Origin: Clostridium sp.
GTDB taxonomy: Bacteria; Bacillota; Clostridia; TANB77; CAG-508
Assembly (NCBI GenBank): GCA_018371855.1
Contig: JAHAKD010000001.1
Location: 186,001-250,000 of the forward strand
Reading direction: 5' to 3'
DNA: 64,000 nucleotides
Shown here: piece by piece, positions 34,456 through 42,935 of the stretch
How the letters are laid out: the number at the start of each line of letters is the position of its first letter
Position numbering within the stretch: the stretch's first letter is position 1
The notes under the pieces: generated by a model
Seen by the model: the letters and a program-made list of their open reading frames with translations, nothing else
What the model was told of the DNA's origin: nothing
Database searches by the model: none
Translations under genes and position numbers: made by a program

Positions 34456-34644
34456 ATGATTTACACGATTTCTATATTACTATTATTACTTTTAATAATT
34501 AACTTGTTGGCAATAGCTTTTATGCTCAACCTTTATTTAAAAAGAGTAAAAGAAACAGATAACTTTTTTAACGAATTAATAAAAGCAATAGCAAAGTTGC
34601 AAATAAAAGTAAGTGAAAATGAAATTTATTCAAAGGAGAAATAA
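34456..34644 (+). CDS. Small single-TM protein
   Basis: 62 residues from ATG 34456, with a GGAAGAAACGAAAG leader; upstream in-frame codons to 34363 lie inside the preceding gene and are rejected. Begins 'MIYTISILLLLLLIINLL', one membrane segment, then a charged cytoplasmic tail with coiled-coil character. Unknown. Confidence 0.6.
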   Translation: MIYTISILLLLLLIINLLAIAFMLNLYLKRVKETDNFFNELIKAIAKLQIKVSENEIYSKEK

Positions 34645-34647
34645 GAG

Positions 34648-34734
34648 ATGAATAATAACAAAAGAGATGTAAAAGAGCAATGGAAAAAAATTTTAGACAA
34701 GATAAAAAAATTAGATAACTTGAAAATGCAATAA
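34648..34734 (+). CDS. Very small ORF (28 aa)
   Basis: ATG behind AAAGGAGAAATAAG, 3 nt after the previous gene's stop. Lysine-rich, 'NNNKRDVKEQWKKILDKIKK'. The good SD and tight spacing favour translation; function unknown. Confidence 0.5.
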   Translation: MNNNKRDVKEQWKKILDKIKKLDNLKMQ

Positions 34735-34769
34735 GCTAATTAAAAAAATTTTAATTAGGAGGAAAAAAC

Positions 34770-35357
34770 ATGAATCTAACAGGTGAAGCTAAACAATATC
34801 TTGATAAAGAAATAAAAGATAATTTTTTAGATTTACAAAATAAAATAATAGAAACTATTAAACAAGAAATTAATTTGTCCTTAAATAATTCTATAAAAGA
34901 AGCAAAAATACAAGAGCTTAATGATATGAAAAAAGAAACAAATGAAATTTTAGAAACATACTCATTTAAAAGAAATAATATAAGTAATTTAAAAAATATG
35001 TATATAAATGCTATAAAAGTGGAAGAAAAACTTGGTAATTCGACTAAGGAATATGAGATAGAACTTGAAAAACTTAAACTTAAAGAACTAAAGCTTAATT
35101 ATATTACAAACATTTTTAATAACTATATAAAAGAAAAATTAAAAGATGATATTACAAGTAACTATAAAAATACCAATATTCCTATAACAAAAGTACCAGA
35201 CAAACGAAAAGCATTACTTTTACAAAATTACTACATGAAAAATAAAGATAAAAAGGACATTATTGATTTCTATGAAAACGAAGATAGAATCTATTACGAT
35301 AAAAAAGAATTAATAAAAGAATTAACACCATTGCTTTTTGGAATTTTTGGAATTTAG
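34770..35357 (+). CDS. Helical coiled-coil protein, unknown
   Basis: 195 residues, ATG behind TAGGAGGAA. Almost entirely helical and charged, no membrane segment ('LDLQNKIIETIKQEINLSL', 'KLGNSTKEYEIELEKLKLKE'). I do not recognise it. Accessory region of the element. Confidence 0.65.
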   Translation: MNLTGEAKQYLDKEIKDNFLDLQNKIIETIKQEINLSLNNSIKEAKIQELNDMKKETNEILETYSFKRNNISNLKNMYINAIKVEEKLGNSTKEYEIELEKLKLKELKLNYITNIFNNYIKEKLKDDITSNYKNTNIPITKVPDKRKALLLQNYYMKNKDKKDIIDFYENEDRIYYDKKELIKELTPLLFGIFGI

Positions 35358-35369
35358 GAGAAAACTGAT

Positions 35370-35540
35370 ATGAAAATATTTATAATAGTACTTTTCTTAT
35401 TAATCACTATTTTTATGTATTTAGTAATTGTCGGTGGAAATATAACAAAAACAGCCGAAGAAAGAGAAATTGAAAGAGAAGAAGAATTAAGATTTTTAGA
35501 TAATTATAAAAAACAGAAAGAGGCAAAAGATGAAAAATAG
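35370..35540 (+). CDS. Small membrane protein (56 aa)
   Basis: ATG 35370 after TTTAGGAGAAAACTG. One membrane segment 'IFIIVLFLLITIFMYLVIVG' then an acidic/basic tail. It overlaps the next gene by 11 nt, so the two are coupled. Unknown function. Confidence 0.55.
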   Translation: MKIFIIVLFLLITIFMYLVIVGGNITKTAEEREIEREEELRFLDNYKKQKEAKDEK

Positions 35541-36114
35541 ATTATTAAACAAAATAGAAGAATATAAAAAATTAAAATTTAAAATTGATAAATTTATAAT
35601 TTTATATTTTGTAATTTACTTAGTATTAATCGTACTTTTTAGATTAAATGTTATGAGTATTATTCTATTATCAATTACTTTTGCAATATTAACATACATT
35701 ACATATTACTTTAAAGAAAAAACAAAAATACAAACTATCAATAATGAAAATGTTAATTTAAATGTTAAAGATACTTTAAAACTATTGAAAGAATATTATA
35801 CATCTTTAAGTTACGAAATTTACGAAGATAAAACAGCTATAAATACATTGTTTTTAGAAAAAAACAATAATAGATATAAAGTTAAAATGTTAAACGAAAA
35901 TTTTAAAATTGAAAACTTAACTTTAAAACATTTTAAAAGTGAATTTAAAGACTTAAAGCTTTCAAAACTTGTATTAGTAATTAATAAAAATATTGATAAA
36001 AAAATAAAAAAAGATTTACGAAAAGAAAATATTTTTATTATAGACAATGATTCTTTAAAGTTTATCAAATTTAAATGTGAAAATATTTTAAAACATGAAA
36101 CTACTGGAAAATGA
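35530..36114 (+). CDS. Two-TM protein with a degenerate Mrr/REase-like domain
   Basis: 194 residues. Two membrane segments (~22-60) followed by a domain with the Mrr-like order: 'VKDTLKLLKEYYTSLSYEIY' (helix), 'NTLFLEKNNNRYKVKML' (strands where D and QxK normally stand), and the end 'KENIFIIDNDSLKFIK', very like the 'nIxLIDgxxL' strand that closes Mrr-type nucleases. The catalytic D...QxK residues are not evident, so a binding rather than cutting role is possible. This is inference from fold pattern. Confidence 0.5.
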   Translation: MKNRLLNKIEEYKKLKFKIDKFIILYFVIYLVLIVLFRLNVMSIILLSITFAILTYITYYFKEKTKIQTINNENVNLNVKDTLKLLKEYYTSLSYEIYEDKTAINTLFLEKNNNRYKVKMLNENFKIENLTLKHFKSEFKDLKLSKLVLVINKNIDKKIKKDLRKENIFIIDNDSLKFIKFKCENILKHETTGK

Positions 36115-36199
36115 GTGTTTTAAATTAAAGACCTTTAAGATTTTAATTAGTATTTATTAAAATTTAAATAAAATTTAATAGCATACGGAGGAAAAAAGC

Positions 36200-37150
36200 A
36201 TGGGTGTTTTTAGAGTAGAAAAAACAAAAAATTATACAGTAATGAGTAATTATCACTTTAGAGATAAAAGATTATCTTTTAAAGCGAAAGGAATATTATC
36301 TTTTATGTTATCCTTACCTGACGATTGGGATTATTCTGTTCAAGGATTAATTACTACAGCCAAAGATGGTAGAGATAGTGTGACTTCTGGTCTTAAAGAA
36401 CTTGAACATTATGGGTATTTAAAAAGAGAACCGATTAGAGAAAAAGGAATAATAAAAGACTGGAATTATATTATTTTTGAACAACCAATTTGTGAAAGTA
36501 CTGAAAATACTCATTTTGAACCAGATACGGAAAATCCGAAAGTGGATAGTGAACCAGATACGGAAAATCCAGATACGGAAAAACCACTTACGGAAAATCC
36601 GAAACAAATAAATACTAAAGATAATAAATATATAAATAATAATATATATATATCTTCAATTTCTAAAAAAAGCTCTTCTAAAGAAAATGAAAATATAGAA
36701 ATTCATAACAATGAAGAGAAAAAAGAGAAAAAAGAGAAGAATGAAAAAATTGATAATGCTATTAATGAGTTTGAAGAAATTTGGAAGAATTACCCTAAAA
36801 AAGTCGGAAAAGCTAAGGCTAGAGAATTTTACATAGCTTGGACTGTTAAAGGTCGAAAACTTAAAACTAATAATTACAGACTAAGGAAATTAACTAAAGA
36901 AGAAGTCGAGAAAGCTGTTAAAAACTATAATTTAGAAGTAATAAATAGAGAGTATCAATATATTAAAAATGCTGATACATTCTTTAATACAGCAATTTTG
37001 GATTATATTACTTTAGAAAAACAAGATCCAATTAGCAAAAATACTCAAAGGACAAGTAGTACTTCAAAGAATACTTATGGAAATTATAGTCAAAGAAAAT
37101 ATAGTAAATCAGATTTAAATAAACTGTATGCAAATAGCTGGCTAAAATAA
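36200..37150 (+). CDS. Winged-helix replication initiator-like protein
   Basis: 316 residues, ATG behind CGGAGGAA. The N-terminal wHTH ('FKAKGILSFMLSLPDDWDYS', 'GLKELEHYGYLKREPI') is the form found in replication proteins of Firmicute phages, plasmids and ICEs. A low-complexity linker (~100-170) repeats 'PDTENP'-type units three or four times, followed by a C-terminal domain starting 'FEEIWKNYPKKVGKAKAREFY'. Probably replicates the excised element. The linker repeats may vary in number. Confidence 0.7.
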   Translation: MGVFRVEKTKNYTVMSNYHFRDKRLSFKAKGILSFMLSLPDDWDYSVQGLITTAKDGRDSVTSGLKELEHYGYLKREPIREKGIIKDWNYIIFEQPICESTENTHFEPDTENPKVDSEPDTENPDTEKPLTENPKQINTKDNKYINNNIYISSISKKSSSKENENIEIHNNEEKKEKKEKNEKIDNAINEFEEIWKNYPKKVGKAKAREFYIAWTVKGRKLKTNNYRLRKLTKEEVEKAVKNYNLEVINREYQYIKNADTFFNTAILDYITLEKQDPISKNTQRTSSTSKNTYGNYSQRKYSKSDLNKLYANSWLK

Positions 37151-37170
37151 ATAGCAAAGGAGGCAGAATT

Positions 37171-37683
37171 ATGGTCTATAATTTTGAAAGTTTTATATAT
37201 GATAATTTGCAAAAATATATTGTAAAAGCAATAAATTCAAGGAAAATTACATTGACTGTAGGCGAAAATTTACTATTACAAAATTTAATTAAACACAATA
37301 CGAAGCTTAATGTAAAAGCACTTCAAGGACTTTTTAAAGAAAAACATGAAGATCTAAATTCAAGTTATAGAGGATTAAAGAATAAGCTTATAGATGTTGC
37401 AAAATTAAGTAAAATAAAAGATGAAACAGGAATTTCTATTAGCATTAAAATCTATGATTTAGTACGAGTTTCTAAAATTGAAAAAAATACAACACGAAAA
37501 AAATTTAATAGAAGTACAGGAAAAGAAAAAGATGATAAATACTTTAATTTTGACAATTTCAATTATCCAAAAAAATTTAAGCATTTTAAACTTGTTAAAG
37601 TATATCCTAATTTTGCTAATTATAGAGATACTAGAACTAAATGTCTAACATCATTTAAAAAACAAGATTTAATAAATTACTAG
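37171..37683 (+). CDS. Unknown basic protein (170 aa)
   Basis: ATG behind AAAGGAGGCAG. Soluble, with an N-terminal helical half and a lysine-rich, Phe/Tyr-rich C-terminal half ('DKYFNFDNFNYPKKFKHFK'). Not recognised. Closely packed with the replication-like gene and the 37697 gene. Confidence 0.6.
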   Translation: MVYNFESFIYDNLQKYIVKAINSRKITLTVGENLLLQNLIKHNTKLNVKALQGLFKEKHEDLNSSYRGLKNKLIDVAKLSKIKDETGISISIKIYDLVRVSKIEKNTTRKKFNRSTGKEKDDKYFNFDNFNYPKKFKHFKLVKVYPNFANYRDTRTKCLTSFKKQDLINY

Positions 37684-37696
37684 GAGGAAAAAATAA

Positions 37697-38023
37697 ATGA
37701 ATAAACAAATTGTTGCAAAAGTTAAATTTTCAAAAGATGGTAGAATATATAACTTTTTGGTAAAAGATAATATAAAAATTGCAAAACTAAAAAAAGGTGG
37801 AACAGTAATTGTTGATACCAGGATAAGTAACAAAAAAGATGTTCATAAGCGAAAAAAAGCAGTTTTACAAGACGTGAAAATGATGGATATAGATAGAATG
37901 AAAATTAAGCCAAATGCTTATCTTGTAGGAACTTCACAACATGAAATGAAGTTATATACAAATGCAGAAAAAAGAGCATTTTGGAAACAACAAAAATTAA
38001 AGAAAAAGAAAAATACTAAATAG
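37697..38023 (+). CDS. Small basic protein, unknown (108 aa)
   Basis: ATG behind TAGGAGGAAAAAAT. A beta-rich first half ('AKVKFSKDGRIYNFLVKD', 'KKGGTVIVDTRI') followed by a strongly basic end ('KQQKLKKKKNTK'). It resembles small accessory proteins common in ICEs and phages. Family not certain. Confidence 0.6.
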   Translation: MNKQIVAKVKFSKDGRIYNFLVKDNIKIAKLKKGGTVIVDTRISNKKDVHKRKKAVLQDVKMMDIDRMKIKPNAYLVGTSQHEMKLYTNAEKRAFWKQQKLKKKKNTK

Positions 38024-38036
38024 GAGGAATGAAAAA

Positions 38037-38258
38037 ATGAATTTTAAAAAACAAAAAAAGAGAAAAACAAAATTTGTATTTTACAGAACATTTTTTGAAT
38101 CTATAGAAAAAATGCCTAAAGAAAATCAATTAGAATTATATAGAGCAGTAACTCATTATGCGTTAAATGGAGAAGATACAAATTTAAAGGACTCATCAGG
38201 AGCAGTATTTAATTTAATTAAAGCTAAAATTGATGAGAACAATAAGAAAATTTTATGA
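38037..38258 (+). CDS. DUF6291-like protein, short form
   Basis: 73 residues. The core 'FVFYRTFFESIEKMPKENQLELYRAVTHYALNGE' region is the DUF6291 pattern of phage and ICE proteins, but it ends right after 'AKIDENNKKIL', where related proteins usually continue. It may be truncated or a naturally short member. Good SD (TAGGAGG). Confidence 0.65.
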   Translation: MNFKKQKKRKTKFVFYRTFFESIEKMPKENQLELYRAVTHYALNGEDTNLKDSSGAVFNLIKAKIDENNKKIL

Positions 38259-38283
38259 AAAGTTTAAGAAGGAGAATTAAAGT

Positions 38284-38718
38284 ATGGAAATATTAGATAA
38301 AATTTTTTGTTGGATAAATAGTAATATAAAAAATGTACAATCACATTCTAAAGACAGTCGAAATACAGAATTAATTTTAGCTTACTATAACGGGTATGAA
38401 ACAGCATTAAAAGAAATGAAGAAAGAAGTTGTAAAAATAAAACAAGAGAAAGAAGGAGGAATAAGTATGGAGGTAGAAAATAAAGAAATTGCAATTAAAG
38501 GAATTGCATTACTTTTAAAAGAAAAAGCTGTAGGTATCAAAGAAATTTGTGATGAAATAAAAGTAGATGGCAAAGTGTATGATAGTGAAATAATTTCATT
38601 AAATACAGTTACAGAAAATATGAAAACAATTATTGGCTCTCTTGAAGCATGTAAAAACTTATCAAATGAAAATAATACAAAGGATAATAGTATAAATGAG
38701 CAGAAAGAAAAGGAATAG
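38284..38718 (+). CDS. Unknown protein, possible fusion with an internal start
   Basis: 144 residues. Residues 1-61 and 62-144 look like two units: an AAGGAGGA site at 38454-38461 precedes an in-frame ATG at 38467 ('MEVENKEIAIKGIALLL'). Either two proteins are made from one frame or two genes have merged. The second part is helical and acidic at its end. It overlaps the next gene by 23 nt. Confidence 0.6.
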   Translation: MEILDKIFCWINSNIKNVQSHSKDSRNTELILAYYNGYETALKEMKKEVVKIKQEKEGGISMEVENKEIAIKGIALLLKEKAVGIKEICDEIKVDGKVYDSEIISLNTVTENMKTIIGSLEACKNLSNENNTKDNSINEQKEKE

Positions 38719-38893
38719 TAACAAATATAAAGATTTAGAAATATTTTTATATGGTAAGAGATTACATAAGTATAAAGCTGTTGCATATTGTAGATTACAT
38801 AAATGTTATTTAGAGCCAGTAGATATAAAAGAGAAGGGTTGCAATTGGAAAGGAAAACATAGTAGTAGGTGTAATAATTTACAAGAAATTTAA
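38696..38893 (+). CDS. Small Cys/His-rich protein (65 aa)
   Basis: Basic N-terminus, then 'YCRLHKCYLEPVDIKEKGCNWK' region and a last Cys, giving four Cys and two His that could bind a metal. This type (CRLH-C-YL...K.C) is frequent in Firmicute ICEs and phages; the function is unknown. It starts inside the end of the preceding gene. Confidence 0.6.
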   Translation: MSRKKRNSNKYKDLEIFLYGKRLHKYKAVAYCRLHKCYLEPVDIKEKGCNWKGKHSSRCNNLQEI

Positions 38894-38906
38894 AGAAGGT
38901 GAAAAA

Positions 38907-39134
38907 ATGTTAATAGGAGAAATTATAAAAAAATATAGAGAAGAAAATCATTTATCTCAGAGAAATTTTGCTAAAAGAACAATATTAAGTCCATCTTATA
39001 TAAATACTTTAGAAAAATTATATAATCCAAAGACAGGTAAGCTATATTCTATAACTTTAGAAGTTGCAGATCAATTAGCGAAAGCAATGAACATGTCATT
39101 AAATGGATTATTAGAAAAGTGTGGCAATAAATAA
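38907..39134 (+). CDS. XRE-family HTH protein
   Basis: 75 residues, ATG with GAAGGTG site. 'IIKKYREENHLSQRNFAKRT' and 'LSPSYINTLEKLYNPKTGK' form a Cro/CI helix-turn-helix occupying the whole protein. Second of three XRE proteins at this end of the element. Confidence 0.82.
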   Translation: MLIGEIIKKYREENHLSQRNFAKRTILSPSYINTLEKLYNPKTGKLYSITLEVADQLAKAMNMSLNGLLEKCGNK

Positions 39135-39155
39135 ATTGGAAAGGAGATATTATAA

Positions 39156-39236
39156 ATGTTAAAAGATTTAATTGAACCTATATTAGAAATGGGATATGAA
39201 ATATTAGATTTCTTATTTGAGTTTGATGAAAATTAA
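39156..39236 (+). CDS. Very small acidic ORF (26 aa)
   Basis: ATG behind AAAGGAGATATTATAA; hydrophobic/acidic 'LIEPILEMGYEILDFLFEF'. Good SD; function unknown. Confidence 0.4.
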   Translation: MLKDLIEPILEMGYEILDFLFEFDEN

Positions 39237-39257
39237 AGAAAAATTGAGGTGAGAAAA

Positions 39258-39413
39258 ATGAAAGAAGATAAAAAAGTAGAACAATTAATTTCATTAGGAG
39301 TAAAAAGAATTAGTATGAGCAAAAAAGAATATGAAAATTTAAAACAAGAAACAAAAAATTTAATTAAATTAAATAATATAAAAATAGACTTGGAGGATAA
39401 AAAGAAATGCTAA
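39258..39413 (+). CDS. Small charged ORF (51 aa)
   Basis: ATG behind GAGGTGAGAAAA. Helical and lysine-rich; ends overlapping the start of the next gene by 7 nt. Unknown. Confidence 0.5.
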   Translation: MKEDKKVEQLISLGVKRISMSKKEYENLKQETKNLIKLNNIKIDLEDKKKC

Positions 39414-39817
39414 AAGAAAACGATTTTATAAGGATTAGTTGGAGTGGAGAAATAGGACAAGTAGTAAAAGTTTTAAAAAATAATTGGTACAAAGTGAAAT
39501 TTCCAGGATATACATATTTAAGAAAAATTAAAATAGATGAACATGACTTTAGGATATTACAAAGTAGTAGTTTGTTAGATATCTTAAAAATAGGTGATTT
39601 TGCTAATGGTTATAAAATTATTCATATTACTGGAACTTATGTAGAAGTTGAAAGTAGTAGAAATTACACATTATGTTTTGAAGAGCATGAAATAGAAGAA
39701 GTTTTGAGTAAAGAAAAATATGAATCTAATTTATTTAAGCCAAAATTTAAAGAAGTTTCGGATTTGTATTATTTGACTGACAAAGAAAAAAATATAGTAA
39801 ATAAAAGGAGAATCTGA
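39407..39817 (+). CDS. Unknown protein, beta-rich (136 aa)
   Basis: ATG behind TTGGAGG, overlapping the preceding ORF. 'DFIRISWSGEIGQVVKVLKN' followed by 'WYKVKFPGYTYLRKIKIDE' has the look of a small SH3/KOW-like barrel; the C-terminal half is helical. Function unknown. Confidence 0.6.
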   Translation: MLKENDFIRISWSGEIGQVVKVLKNNWYKVKFPGYTYLRKIKIDEHDFRILQSSSLLDILKIGDFANGYKIIHITGTYVEVESSRNYTLCFEEHEIEEVLSKEKYESNLFKPKFKEVSDLYYLTDKEKNIVNKRRI

Positions 39818-39819
39818 TT

Positions 39820-40233
39820 ATGGATATAAAGAAGGCAAAAGAAAAAGAAGAAAATAAAATGAAAACAGAAAATCAAAAAGCAATAGAATATTTTAAAAGA
39901 TTTACTAAATATACATGGCAATTAGCAAAAGACGAAGAAAGATTAAATGGAAAAACTATTTATCAGAAAGATTTAGAAAAAAGAACAAAATATTTTGAAA
40001 CAATCTTAAGTCTTGTTAAAGATTATGAAAGGAAAAATAAATCTTTAATACATACAAATAAAAGTTATAAAGGTATTATTAATAAATATAATGCGAATTT
40101 AAAAAATCTTTATAAAAAATATGAAAATGAATACAAAAAAGTAGAAAATTTAAGTCTATTAAATGCAAAAGATTTAGTGCTACAAGAAATAAGTTGTATG
40201 CTTGATGACATAAAAGAGATAAATAAAAAATAA
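39820..40233 (+). CDS. Coiled-coil protein, unknown (137 aa)
   Basis: Starts 2 nt after the previous stop, behind AAAGGAGAATC. Nearly all helical, lysine/glutamate-rich. No recognisable domain. Confidence 0.55.
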   Translation: MDIKKAKEKEENKMKTENQKAIEYFKRFTKYTWQLAKDEERLNGKTIYQKDLEKRTKYFETILSLVKDYERKNKSLIHTNKSYKGIINKYNANLKNLYKKYENEYKKVENLSLLNAKDLVLQEISCMLDDIKEINKK

Positions 40234-40247
40234 GGAGAAAAAATAAA

Positions 40248-41042
40248 ATGAGTATTGGAGAAAAGATTAAATATTTAAGAGAAAAAAGCAATTTAAGTCA
40301 AAGGCAATTATCAATATTATTAAATGTTGAGCCAGCAACAGTATCAAGATATGAATTAAATATTAGAGTACCAAATATAAAAATTGTAAAACAATTAGCA
40401 ATGATATTTAATGTTACAACAGATTATTTATTAGGTATTGAATCTACAGTAGAAGAGTTTCCTACAATAGAAGATTTTATAGAAAAATATAAAGAAAATA
40501 ATGAATTATATTTTAATCTCTATATAGAAATAACAAATGGAAATCATGAAAAGGCAAGAAAACTTTATGATGAATGTATAAAAAGAAAAATAATAAATAA
40601 AGAAAATTCATCATGTAGCACGTATGAAAATTTTATCAATAATGGATATGGCAACTATTTTAGTAACTATAGAATGTTTTGTGATGACATATTTAAAAAA
40701 GAGCATAACGGTGGATATAGTTATGCTATTCAAGAAATAATAGCTGATAGTAAAACAAAAGAAAAATATATTAAATTTCTAAAAAAGCAAAAAGATAAAA
40801 AAATGAAAGATATAGAAAATCTAAAGATAGAAGATTATGAAGAAGATTTTAAACAATTTAAAGAAAATGTTAAAAACATATATCTTTTGGAAAAAGAATT
40901 TAATGGAAAAATAAATTTATTAAAATATAAAAATGCTCAAATTGAACATAAATACCACGAATATACAACTAATTCATATAATGAACATATATTTGAAAAA
41001 TATTTTATAGAAAGAATTAAAAATAATGAAGATTACATATAG
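40248..41042 (+). CDS. XRE-family regulator with a C-terminal helical domain
   Basis: 264 residues. N-terminal Cro/CI HTH ('KIKYLREKSNLSQRQLSILL', 'TVSRYELNIRVPNIK') up to ~65, then a ~195-residue helical domain. The layout suggests a ligand- or partner-sensing repressor. Followed by an overlapping membrane-associated ORF. Confidence 0.8.
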   Translation: MSIGEKIKYLREKSNLSQRQLSILLNVEPATVSRYELNIRVPNIKIVKQLAMIFNVTTDYLLGIESTVEEFPTIEDFIEKYKENNELYFNLYIEITNGNHEKARKLYDECIKRKIINKENSSCSTYENFINNGYGNYFSNYRMFCDDIFKKEHNGGYSYAIQEIIADSKTKEKYIKFLKKQKDKKMKDIENLKIEDYEEDFKQFKENVKNIYLLEKEFNGKINLLKYKNAQIEHKYHEYTTNSYNEHIFEKYFIERIKNNEDYI

Positions 41043-41319
41043 AGAAATTATAAAAAAATTGGGATTTAAAAATTTTATTTTATATTATCTAATAAGATAT
41101 TTAGAAATTTTAATAAATTTACCATACAAAATATTAAAACTGATAATTGAAATTTTTTATACAGTATTTGACTTGTTAGATAGCTTATTTTACAAAAGAA
41201 ACTTAATAGTAATATCCAATATAAGTAAAAGAGCAAATAGCTTTAGAATCAAGTGTCAAAATATATTAAACGGAGGAAAAAGTAATGAAACAAATAATAT
41301 TAGAAAAAGATCTAAATAA
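41026..41319 (+). CDS. Small amphipathic/membrane protein (97 aa)
   Basis: Overlaps the XRE gene by 17 nt and the next gene by 35 nt. Two hydrophobic stretches (~18-32, 38-56) with basic flanks. The long overlaps leave some doubt that it is translated. Unknown. Confidence 0.45.
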   Translation: MKITYREIIKKLGFKNFILYYLIRYLEILINLPYKILKLIIEIFYTVFDLLDSLFYKRNLIVISNISKRANSFRIKCQNILNGGKSNETNNIRKRSK

Positions 41320-42349
41320 TTTAAATGAAGCAATAGATAAATTAAATGATGAATTTGAAACCGTTTACAAAGATAAAAGTGTTTTCGAGAAAAATAAAAT
41401 TTTAGATATAAAATTTCTAATTAATCAAGTAAGAATAGATTTGCAAGATGAAAATATGCAAACTTTAAGCTATATATTAGATAGAAATTCAAAACTAGAA
41501 TTAATAACTTTTAAAGGAAAAAGAGAAAAAGATGTTTTTTATTTTAATATAGATAATTCAATTATTATTAAACAAGGAGAATTTTTAGTTTTATTTTTAA
41601 ATGCAGATTTTTCAAGTGATAATTTGGCAGATAATACATTTTATAATCACTTTAATGAAGAAATAAGAAATATATTAAAGCAATTTAATACTAGAACAGA
41701 ATTATTAGAGTTTCAGCATAAATTAAAAAATTGCATTACTTTTGTATTTAAATATGAAACATATGCTAAAAGCTATGATAATAAATTTAAAGAATATATA
41801 AAAAATAATCTATATGATTCTATTTCTAATGAAAGTTCTAAAATTTCTATTTTGTTGGATAAAGAATTATATGAATTACATAATGATTATAACAAATTCA
41901 ATAAAATGCTAACAAAAGAATTTGGTTATATACAGGATATATATGGACTAACTTCTATCAGTCAATTATTATATATTATGTTAAAAACTTTTACTCTATT
42001 TAGTAGTTTGCCAATTAGGAAATGTCAGAATTGTGGTAACTTTTTTATGGCTCAAAATAGAAAAGATGAATTATATTGTGGTAACATATATATGGATACA
42101 GGTAAAACTTGTAAACAAATTGGAGCAATGGAAAAATATGTACATAGCTTAGAAAAAGAACCTATTATAGCAGTATATAAAAATATGAGAAAAAGAAAAT
42201 ATATGAAGTTTAAAAGAAACCCTGATAAAAAGGAATTAGAAATAAAATTTGAAGAATGGGATAAAAAGTCTAAAATTGAATTTGAAAAATATAAAAAACA
42301 TGAAATAACAACAGAAGAATTTGAGAATTGGTTAAATCAAAATTATTAA
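41285..42349 (+). CDS. DUF6076-like zinc-binding protein
   Basis: 354 residues, ATG behind CGGAGGAAAAAGTA. The C-terminal third has 'CQNCGNFFMAQNRKDELYCG' followed by 'TGKTCKQIGAMEKY', a Cys4 site of the type seen in DUF6076/CGNR-like proteins (~residues 246-276). The N-terminal 240 residues are unknown. Often carried by ICEs; function unknown. Confidence 0.65.
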   Translation: MKQIILEKDLNNLNEAIDKLNDEFETVYKDKSVFEKNKILDIKFLINQVRIDLQDENMQTLSYILDRNSKLELITFKGKREKDVFYFNIDNSIIIKQGEFLVLFLNADFSSDNLADNTFYNHFNEEIRNILKQFNTRTELLEFQHKLKNCITFVFKYETYAKSYDNKFKEYIKNNLYDSISNESSKISILLDKELYELHNDYNKFNKMLTKEFGYIQDIYGLTSISQLLYIMLKTFTLFSSLPIRKCQNCGNFFMAQNRKDELYCGNIYMDTGKTCKQIGAMEKYVHSLEKEPIIAVYKNMRKRKYMKFKRNPDKKELEIKFEEWDKKSKIEFEKYKKHEITTEEFENWLNQNY

Positions 42350-42380
42350 AATTTAAATGTAAAAAAGGAGGGAGAAAAAA

Positions 42381-42602
42381 TTGGATAATATATTTATATT
42401 TATTCTAAGATTTAATATAGCAGTAACTTTAACATTACTTTTTGTAACAATATATTTTTATTTTAAAAGTATATTAAATAAAGGATTTAAAACTAAAGTA
42501 ATATCTAAAAGAAAAGCAAAGGATTGCTTATATGTAACAACTATATCAACAGTAATATTTTTTGTAATGCTTTTTGCGTTTGTATTATTTATAATGCCAT
42601 AA
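42381..42602 (+). CDS. Two-TM small membrane protein (73 aa)
   Basis: TTG start behind AAGGAGGGAG. Two membrane segments (~4-27, 50-72) joined by a basic loop. Unknown. Confidence 0.6.
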   Translation: MDNIFIFILRFNIAVTLTLLFVTIYFYFKSILNKGFKTKVISKRKAKDCLYVTTISTVIFFVMLFAFVLFIMP

Positions 42603-42643
42603 ATTTAGATACTATTTAATTAAATAACAGATGAGTGAAGAAA

Positions 42644-42745
42644 ATGAAGAATAAAAAGACCAGTATAATAAAAAAGATTATGAAAATTATATTTAAAACA
42701 CTATTTTGTTGTATCATACTTAATATTTTAAATATATTTATTTAA
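42644..42745 (+). CDS. Small hydrophobic ORF (33 aa)
   Basis: Lysine-rich start followed by 'TLFCCIILNILNIFI'. Weak SD; may be a membrane peptide or chance. Confidence 0.3.
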   Translation: MKNKKTSIIKKIMKIIFKTLFCCIILNILNIFI

Positions 42746-42794
42746 AAATACATATTAAGATATTATCACTTATTTTTTTATTGTAGTTAAGTAG

Positions 42795-42826
42795 TAAACG
42801 CAGGATAAACGCACCGTGTCGTGCGT
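42795..42826 (-). other. oriT-like nic region, minus orientation
   Basis: On the minus strand: stem ACGCAC/GTGCGT (42826-42809) around a 6-nt loop, two T, then ATCCTG|CG with the predicted nick between 42801 and 42800. This matches IncP/MOBP nic regions. It mirrors the copy at 46763-46794. Confidence 0.65.
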
Positions 42827-42918
42827 GGAAACAACTAGAGGGGCAAGCCCTCTACTATAATGTATAAACTTTAAATATGCCGTGTATTTAATGCTTAAAA
42901 TGTTTATAAGGGAACATT
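42795..42918 (-). repeat. Inverted repeat, left copy (contains oriT-like sequence)
   Basis: 124 nt that pairs, without length change, with the reverse complement of 46671-46794. Conserved blocks: 32 nt (42795-42826), 30 nt (42835-42864) and 22 nt (42897-42918); the sequence between blocks is diverged. It contains the hairpins CGCAC/GTGCG and AGAGGG/CCCTCT. Confidence 0.9.
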
Positions 42919-42935
42919 CAAAGGAGGAAAAATTT

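Noticed and set aside
42882..42935. Upstream start for topB
   Set aside because: It lies in the inverted repeat and has no SD; ATG 42936 has AAAGGAGG and starts at the conserved Toprim strand.
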